DNA from: Amycolatopsis dendrobii
GTDB lineage: Bacteria; Actinomycetota; Actinomycetes; Mycobacteriales; Pseudonocardiaceae
Assembly (NCBI RefSeq): GCF_014145675.1
Contig: NZ_JACGZW010000004.1
Location: forward strand, 620,001 to 684,000
Length of the DNA stretch: 64,000 nt
Direction: 5' to 3'
Part shown: positions 59,039-64,000 of the stretch, one piece after another
Layout of the letters: every line of letters starts with the position of its first letter
Numbering within the stretch: the first letter of the stretch is position 1
Notes under the pieces: model-generated
Databases searched by the model: none
Told to the model about the DNA's origin: nothing
The model's input: the letters and a program-made list of their open reading frames with translations, nothing else
Translations under genes and position numbers: made by a program

Positions 59039-60571
59039 ATGCGGGCTCATGGCCACCGTCCGAGGAAGCACTCGCCTGGTCCGGCGCCCCGGGTCGCGCC
59101 GGAGGAAGCCCAGGAGACGCCGACCGCCGCGGCCGCGGATTTCAGTAATATCCCAGCGCACTCGTCTGGCGTACCGCTGCCGGCCGAGGTGCGGCGCCGG
59201 CTGGAGGAACGGTGGGGCGAGGACCTCGGCGGCGTCCGGGTGCACACCGGTCCCGAGGCGGCCCGGACCGCGCGGGACCTGGGCGCGGTCGCGTACACCT
59301 CCGGCGAGGACATCGTCGTGGCGGGCGATCCCGACGAGCACCTGCTGAGGCACGAGGCGGCCCACGTGGTGCAGCAGCGGCACGCCAGCCGCCTCGTGCC
59401 CGGTGTCAGTTCCCCACGAGATCCCGCCGAGCGGGCGGCCGAAGCGGGGGCGGTGGCGGTTCCCGGCGGGCGGGTGGCAGCGATCCAGCGGCAGGTCGAC
59501 CGCACCGGAGAAAAAGCCGCCGCGACCCGTGACGAGGTCGAGAAGGTGCTCACCGCCTACCTCCAGCAGGTGCAGCAGGACCAGGGCGGGCAGACGCTGC
59601 ACAATACCGACCAGGTGAAGTTCGCGGTCCTGTCGCTGTTCGCCGGCGACCCGGTGCGGATGGCGTCCGTTCAGGCCTGGTTGTCCGGGCCGGTGCCCGG
59701 CACGCCGGCGAGCTTCGCGCACGCGGTCGTCCGGCAGTTGCCCGCCGCCATCCCGGCGGGGCGGCTGGAGCAGGTGCGCGGTACTCCGGTGAAGCCGGAC
59801 GCGGACAAGCGGCCGAAGAACGCGGGAGAAGCGGCCGGTGCGGTGATCGTCGATACGACCCTCGCGCCGATCCTCCGCCGGATGAAGCTGTCCGACGGCC
59901 TGAAGAAGCTCATCGTGGACGGTGCCAAATCGGCGGTCGCCTCGGGTTTGCTCGACCTGGTCGACACGGCGATGGCGCAGGCACGGATCACCGATGCGGA
60001 GCGGGGCTCGATCCACAGCGCCGTGGCGGGCTTGATCAAACAGCAGCCGGGCAAGCCGATGGAGCGCCAGCAGGAGGGAGCGGGCAGTCCGTACGCGCAG
60101 ATCGTGCCGCCGTCGATCGCGCCGCCGGTTCCGTCCGCGCCCGGCGAGCAAATCGTCAAGGGCCCGTCGATCCCGTTCGACTTCTCTCCTCGCAAAGACC
60201 CGCCCAAACCGGCCCTCGCGCCGGCTCCGCCGAGTCCGGCTGTCGTGGCCGCGGCCCGGCAGTTCGACCGGTTGGTGCTGACGCCACCGGAGGCGCGCGG
60301 TACCGAGCGAGAAGGCGACTACGCCTTGCCGGCGGAGTTCGCCACCACCGTCGCGACGCTTCTCGATGACGCGCAGAAGAACAAGCGATCCAGCGTCCGC
60401 ATGGACCTCCCGGCGAGTTACCGGGCGGTGAAAGACCGCACCGCGCTTTTCCAGGAGATGAAGAAGATCTTCTTCGCGATGCGCGATGCCCTGCCGCACC
60501 ATGCCAGCCAGGTCGTCCAGATTTATCTGCTGGTGGAAGGACGCCAGGTGTACAGCTTCGAGCTGCATTAG
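59039..60571 (+). CDS. eCIS-core (DUF4157) metallopeptidase-like protein, orphan
   Basis: 510 residues. The eCIS-core domain (about 45-116) contains LPAEVRRRLEERWGEDLGGV, YTSGEDIVVAG and the zinc motif HEAAH (105-109) followed by VVQQRH. A helical region (about 160-330) follows, then a Pro-rich linker (PPSIAPPVPSAPG, KPALAPAPPSPA) and a C-terminal alpha/beta domain (430-510). No TM or signal peptide is seen. Such domains occur near or in cargo of extracellular contractile injection systems, but no sheath, baseplate or tube gene is in the window. The C-terminal part may be a toxin or cargo domain I do not recognise. Confidence 0.78.
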   Translation: MRAHGHRPRKHSPGPAPRVAPEEAQETPTAAAADFSNIPAHSSGVPLPAEVRRRLEERWGEDLGGVRVHTGPEAARTARDLGAVAYTSGEDIVVAGDPDEHLLRHEAAHVVQQRHASRLVPGVSSPRDPAERAAEAGAVAVPGGRVAAIQRQVDRTGEKAAATRDEVEKVLTAYLQQVQQDQGGQTLHNTDQVKFAVLSLFAGDPVRMASVQAWLSGPVPGTPASFAHAVVRQLPAAIPAGRLEQVRGTPVKPDADKRPKNAGEAAGAVIVDTTLAPILRRMKLSDGLKKLIVDGAKSAVASGLLDLVDTAMAQARITDAERGSIHSAVAGLIKQQPGKPMERQQEGAGSPYAQIVPPSIAPPVPSAPGEQIVKGPSIPFDFSPRKDPPKPALAPAPPSPAVVAAARQFDRLVLTPPEARGTEREGDYALPAEFATTVATLLDDAQKNKRSSVRMDLPASYRAVKDRTALFQEMKKIFFAMRDALPHHASQVVQIYLLVEGRQVYSFELH

Positions 60572-60689
60572 CGCGGCGCCGTTCCGGTCAGCGGCACCTG
60601 TCCCGCGTGGATTCCCAGCACCAGGGGGCCGCCGCCGATTTTCTCCGGGTCACCTCGTGACATGGACCGGTCACGGATGGTTCACTATG

Positions 60690-60706
60690 TTAGGAAGTTT
60701 TCCTAA
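60690..60706. promoter_or_regulatory. Palindromic operator upstream of the chitosanase gene
   Basis: TTAGGAA-GTT-TTCCTAA is a perfect inverted repeat 23 bp before the ATG at 60730. It resembles palindromes described upstream of actinobacterial chitosanase genes and bound by a ROK-type repressor (CsnR); that comparison is from memory. Confidence 0.6.
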
Positions 60707-60729
60707 TGAAGGCTGGAGGTCGCCCGGTC

Positions 60730-61488
60730 ATGTCATCCTCCCGTAGGCGTTTCGCGGTGGTCGGCGCCGCTCTGGCGCTCGCCGTGCCGCTCGCGGTCAA
60801 CTCCGCGCACGCGGAAACCGCTGATGCCGCCGCAAAGTCCTATACGGCCGCGCAGGTGCTGGCCGGCGTCAAGAAGAACAGCACGGACGCGAACAAGGTC
60901 AATTCCAAACCGCACATCAACACCATGACGCGGGCCAAGAACGTCAACGTCTACCAGGTGGCGAAGGGCGTCTACGCCTACGGTTCCGGGCTGGCCGTCG
61001 ACACCGACGGCAGCGACCCCGACCCCGATCCCGACCACCAGGGTTCGACGACTTTCAAGGACAGCAACGGAAAGTCGCTCGGCGCGCACCACGTGCCGTT
61101 CTACGTCCTCGGCGACGACTGCTACGACAAGAAGAGCCCCTGCCCGCATTTCTTCTACAAGGAACACGGCATCAAGGGCCGTCAGTTCGCGCTGATGTTC
61201 TACCAGGGCAAGGTGATCGGCGCGATCTTCGGCGACACGCAGACCGCGAACGACCAGGACACTTCGGACAACGACTCGCGCGAATTGGGCGAGGCGTCGG
61301 TGAAGGCGGCTTCGCTGCTCGGCATGAACAGCAGCGGCACTGACGGCGGCGTCGACAACGGCGTGACCGTGGTGATCTTCTCCGGTTCGGACTGGGTCGT
61401 GAACGGCACGAACTCCACCCTGAACGCCACTGCCCAGGGCATGGTCACCAAGGCGCTGGACAGCCTCGGTGCGAGCATGGGCATCTGA
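60730..61488 (+). CDS. Secreted GH75-type chitosanase
   Basis: 252 residues from the ATG at 60730, chosen because GGAGG lies 10 nt upstream. The signal peptide (about 1-28, SSRRRFAVVGAALAL, cleavage after AHA) is followed by a domain with YAYGSGLAVDTDGSDPDPDP, HHVPFYVLGDD, QFALMFYQGKVIGAIFGDTQ, ELGEASVKAASLLGM and VTVVIFSGSDW. The GDT and GEAS segments are typical of family 75 chitosanases. It would cut chitosan outside the cell. A palindrome in its promoter suggests induction by glucosamine oligomers. Confidence 0.8.
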   Translation: MSSSRRRFAVVGAALALAVPLAVNSAHAETADAAAKSYTAAQVLAGVKKNSTDANKVNSKPHINTMTRAKNVNVYQVAKGVYAYGSGLAVDTDGSDPDPDPDHQGSTTFKDSNGKSLGAHHVPFYVLGDDCYDKKSPCPHFFYKEHGIKGRQFALMFYQGKVIGAIFGDTQTANDQDTSDNDSRELGEASVKAASLLGMNSSGTDGGVDNGVTVVIFSGSDWVVNGTNSTLNATAQGMVTKALDSLGASMGI

Positions 61489-61505
61489 TCTCGGCGCTCC
61501 GTAAG

Positions 61506-61560
61506 GTCCGTGAAGGGCCCCTTGAGGGAATCGGATTCCCTCAAGGGGCCCTTCACGGAC
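61506..61560. terminator. Long near-perfect stem-loop (bidirectional terminator / repeat element)
   Basis: Two 26-nt arms, beginning GTCCGTGAAGGGCCCC and ending GGGGCCCTTCACGGAC, pair with one central mismatch around a CGG loop. It lies between the convergent chitosanase and LLM genes, 18 bp after the first stop and 13 bp before the second. Its outer GTCCGTGA and inner GAGGGAAT blocks recur in the elements at 29057 and 46082. Confidence 0.8.
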
Positions 61561-61572
61561 ATTGCCTCGGCC

Positions 61573-62403
61573 TCAGCGCGTCTGGCGTTCGATGTGGTCC
61601 TCCAGTTTGTCCAGGTATTGCCGCGTTTCCCGGTCCGGCAGGGGCGGCAGGGTGAAGGTCACCCGGTCCACTCCGGACTCGGCGTAGGCGGCGAGATCGG
61701 AGTCGCCGGTCGCTCCGCAGAGGGTTACGCGGATGTCGGCCCGGCCCTGGCCGGCGAGCCAAGACACGACGCGGCGCAGGTCCTCGACCGGGGTTTTGGC
61801 GCGGGGCAGCCATTCGTCGCCGTAGCGGACGAGCCGGTCGAGCGCGGCCGGGCTTTCGCCGCCGATCGCGACGGGCGGATGCGGGCGTTGCACGGGTTTC
61901 GGCCACGAGCAGACCGGGTCGAAGTCGATGTGCTCGCCGTGGAATTCGGCCTCGTCGGCGGTCCAGATCGCTTTGAGCGCGGCGATTTTCTCGTTCAGCA
62001 GCGGACCGCGACGGCGCGGTTCGACGCCGTGGTTGCGCATTTCTTCGCGGTTCCAGCCGACTCCCACTCCGAAGAGGACTCGGCCGCCGGACAGGACGTC
62101 GAGCGTCGCGACCTCCTTGGCGGTCTGGAACACATCGCGCTGGGCCAGCAAGGCGACAGCGGTGCCGAGGGTGAGCGTGGTCGTTGCCGCGGAAGCGATG
62201 GCGAGGGCGACGAACGGATCGTAGGTGCGGTAGTACTCGCGCGGCAGTTCGCCGCCGCCGGACCAGGGCGTCTCCCGCTTGACCGGGATGTGCGAGTGCT
62301 CGGTGACGAGAAGCGTTTCGAAACCGCGCTCCTCCAGGGCGCGGCCCAATGCGTCCGGGCGGATGCTCTCGTCGGTGACGAAAGTGTTGACGCCGAACTT
62401 CAT
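61573..62403 (-). CDS. LLM-class (luciferase-like, probably F420-dependent) oxidoreductase
   Basis: 276 residues. MKFGVNTFVTDESIRP starts the TIM-barrel, followed by LLVTEHSHIP, TLGTAVALLAQRDVFQTAKE, VLSGGRVLFGVGVGWNREEM, NEKIAALKAIW and PPVAIGGES. The GVGVGWNREE motif marks the F420-dependent subgroup of this superfamily. It reduces or oxidises an unknown substrate in the cytoplasm. The ATG overlaps the stop of the truncated amidase gene. Confidence 0.88.
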   Translation of the reverse strand: MKFGVNTFVTDESIRPDALGRALEERGFETLLVTEHSHIPVKRETPWSGGGELPREYYRTYDPFVALAIASAATTTLTLGTAVALLAQRDVFQTAKEVATLDVLSGGRVLFGVGVGWNREEMRNHGVEPRRRGPLLNEKIAALKAIWTADEAEFHGEHIDFDPVCSWPKPVQRPHPPVAIGGESPAALDRLVRYGDEWLPRAKTPVEDLRRVVSWLAGQGRADIRVTLCGATGDSDLAAYAESGVDRVTFTLPPLPDRETRQYLDKLEDHIERQTR

Positions 62404-63285
62404 GCGTCCTCCTGCGGATAGCTGAGCGCGGGTCGCAATTTCTCGATCAGAGCGCCGACCGCGAGCACTGTCGAGTCCGCGTGCCGGGCCCCGGCAATCT
62501 GGACGCCGGCCGGAAGGCCCCGCGAGGTGAGTCCAACCGGGACACTCAGGGCGGGTTGCCGCGACATGTTGAACGGGTAGGTGAACGGAGTCCACTGTGG
62601 CCAGTCGGTCAGTCCGCTGCCCGGTGGCACGTCGTAACCCGCGGCGAAGGGTTTGATCGGCACGGCCGGCGTGATCAGGACGTCGAACCGGGTGTGGAAT
62701 TCCCCCATGGCGACGCCGAGTGCGGCGAGTTCGCTTTGCGCGTCGAGATAGTCGGCCGTCGAATGCCGAGCGCCTCGTTCGATCAACCTTTGCAGCCCTG
62801 GATCGAGCGGTTCCGTGCCGCCGTAGCGCCGGACGATGTGCGCGACGCCGACGGACCACAGTACGTCGAATGCGCGTGCGGGGTCCGGGAAATCAGGATC
62901 GGCTTCCTCGACGGGCAAGCCCGCCTCAGCCAAAGCGGCGACGGTGTCCGCGACAAGTGACGCGATCTCCGGCTGCACGTCCACGCGACCCAGCGCCGGC
63001 GAGAACGCGATCCGGACGGGGTCCGCCGGCTCGCCGATCGTCGGTGTCCAGGAGGGATCGCGGTGGTCCCGGGCAGCCAGGAGGTCGGTCAGCGCGGCGA
63101 CGTCGGCGACCGAACGGGCCATCGGTCCAGCGTGCGCCAGGGTGCCCAGGACGCTGGGCGGGTGCATCGGGATGCGCCCGTGTGTGGGCTTGAAACCCAC
63201 CACCCCGCAGAAAGCGGCCGGGATGCGGACCGAACCGGCCGCACTGCTTGCGCTCACGCTGTGCCCTGCGCTGGCACCACGCAAG
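62400..63285 (-). pseudogene. Amidase-signature enzyme lacking its N-terminal half
   Basis: About 290 residues remain of an enzyme that is normally 450-500 long. The first recognisable motif is AAGSVRIPAAFCGVVGFKPT, the end of the amidase signature, with a possible serine in the preceding SVSASS. The upstream part, with the catalytic Lys and the SSGGS loop, is absent. The rest is intact (AHAGPMARSVADVAALTDLL, DVLITPAVPIKPFA, SVPVGLTSRGLPAGVQIAG). The 5' end abuts the response-regulator gene with no room for the missing part, so a deletion or rearrangement is likely. Confidence 0.75.
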
Positions 63286-63305
63286 TTTCAGGGGAACGGG
63301 AGCGC

Positions 63306-63983
63306 TTACCTCGACGACGGGTAGAACATCACCTCCGGTCTGCCGACCTTCCCGTATCGATGTCTTCGTTCCACCGCATGCTGCTCGACGAGGTGCTCCA
63401 GATAACGTCGTGCCGTCACCCTGGACACCCCGGCGGCTGCTGCCGCGGAAGCCGCCGACAAGCCCTCCGGATTCGCTTTCACCACAGCTACCACGGCGCT
63501 CAGCGTGTCGACGTTCATTCCCTTCGGCAGCGTGGTCGCCGCCGGCTTGCGCAACGTCCCCAGAATCGCGTCCACTTCGGCCTGGCCGGTCACCTCGCCC
63601 GGCCGGGTCGCCTGTCTGCGGAACTCGGCGTAGCTGGCCAGCTTGTTGCGCAAGGAAGCCGGCCTGAACGGCTTGAGCAGATACTGCACGACCCCGTGCG
63701 AGACCGCCGCGCGCACGGTCGCGAGGTCGCGGACTGACGTCACGGCGATGACGTCGATGTGCTTGTTCTCCGCGCGCAGGGCCTGGCAGACGCTCAGTCC
63801 GTCCGCGTCGGGCAGGCGGAAGTCGAGCAGAATCACGTCGACGTGGTGCTGCTCGCAGAACCGCAGGGCGTCTCGGGCGGTACCGGCCACGCCGACGACC
63901 CGGAACCCTGGAACCTTGCGGGCCTCCTGGGCGTGGATCTCTTGTGCGGCCAGGTCGTCTTCGACCACCAGCACGTCAATCAT
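63306..63983 (-). CDS. CitB/DcuR-type response regulator
   Basis: 225 residues. The receiver domain has VVEDDLAAQEIHAQEARKVP, phospho-acceptor Asp54 (ILLDFRLPDADG) and Lys of YLLKPFRP. The C-terminal DNA-binding part (about 150-215: LSAASAAAAAGVSRVTARRY, RRHRYGKVGRPEVMFY) matches regulators of the CitA/CitB and DcuS/DcuR class, which control C4-dicarboxylate or citrate use. A partner kinase gene would be expected just upstream, outside the window. The ATG at 63983 is 17 bp from the edge. Confidence 0.88.
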   Translation of the reverse strand: MIDVLVVEDDLAAQEIHAQEARKVPGFRVVGVAGTARDALRFCEQHHVDVILLDFRLPDADGLSVCQALRAENKHIDVIAVTSVRDLATVRAAVSHGVVQYLLKPFRPASLRNKLASYAEFRRQATRPGEVTGQAEVDAILGTLRKPAATTLPKGMNVDTLSAVVAVVKANPEGLSAASAAAAAGVSRVTARRYLEHLVEQHAVERRHRYGKVGRPEVMFYPSSR

Positions 63984-64000
63984 CCAGGCACCTGCGCAAC

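Noticed and set aside
58960..60730. A contractile injection system locus around the eCIS-core gene
   Set aside because: Neighbouring genes are a serine hydrolase and a chitosanase; no sheath, tube, baseplate or AAA-ATPase gene was found.
1..64000. tRNA, rRNA, CRISPR arrays, insertion sequences or attachment sites
   Set aside because: No cloverleaf with CCA-adjacent T-loop, no regular short repeats, no transposase frame with terminal inverted repeats and no integrase gene were seen; weak candidates could be missed by eye.

Overview
The window is high-GC actinobacterial DNA. It has frequent GTG starts, start-stop overlaps such as ATGA and GTGA, and TANNNT -10 boxes placed 6-7 nt before start codons. 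It also carries LAL-type LuxR regulators, a probable F420-dependent luciferase-like enzyme and many small TetR/LysR/HxlR-controlled units. The mix suggests a soil member of the Pseudonocardiaceae, perhaps Amycolatopsis. That placement is inferred from style and gene content, not from a marker gene. No rRNA, tRNA, CRISPR array, insertion sequence or origin was seen. It reads as an accessory region full of transport, catabolism, secreted enzymes and regulators, with several decaying genes.

Layout. 1-7 kb: the tail of a type-B carboxylesterase, an AraC regulator, an MFS remnant, an NTF2-like protein plus methyltransferase pair, an SDR gene broken by frameshifts, an MFS transporter, a thioesterase and two TetR regulators. 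7-11 kb: a lactococcin-972-type bacteriocin gene, then two ABC membrane proteins and an ATPase, the usual bacteriocin/immunity arrangement. 11-20 kb: a minus-strand chain with a complete peptide ABC transporter, an M42 peptidase and two paralogous LysR regulators. 20-25 kb: divergent GlxA-type AraC and DJ-1 genes around a perfect palindrome, small membrane proteins and a two-component system. 25-33 kb: a LAL regulator divergent from an NmrA-like reductase and a Dabb protein, an ABC-F resistance ATPase, an MFS exporter with HxlR regulator, and a cyclase-family hydrolase.

33-38 kb: a predicted conflict system, a Trypco1-type small protein overlapping a trypsin/STAND-NTPase/beta-propeller protein. 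38-44 kb: a TetR regulator whose putative operator recurs in the promoter of a carboxylesterase / MDR reductase / MFS operon. 44-46 kb: hypothetical, propeller and secreted proteins. 46-51.6 kb: a LysR-headed catabolic set with an SCO thiol protein, a linalool dehydratase/isomerase-like enzyme, an FAH hydrolase, a type I extradiol dioxygenase and an SRPBCC protein. This is the best candidate for an undescribed pathway. 51.6-59 kb: a DUF6130-like lipoprotein, a tannase-family esterase divergent from a second LAL regulator, an epoxide-hydrolase-like lipoprotein and a secreted serine hydrolase. 59-64 kb: an orphan eCIS-core metallopeptidase, a GH75-type chitosanase behind a palindromic operator, an LLM oxidoreductase, an amidase missing its N-terminal half and a CitB-type response regulator.

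Broken or remnant genes occur at about 1.2, 2.7, 43.3 and 62.4 kb, which suggests past rearrangement. Three related stem-loop elements (29.1, 46.1 and 61.5 kb) lie at gene ends and probably act as terminators.
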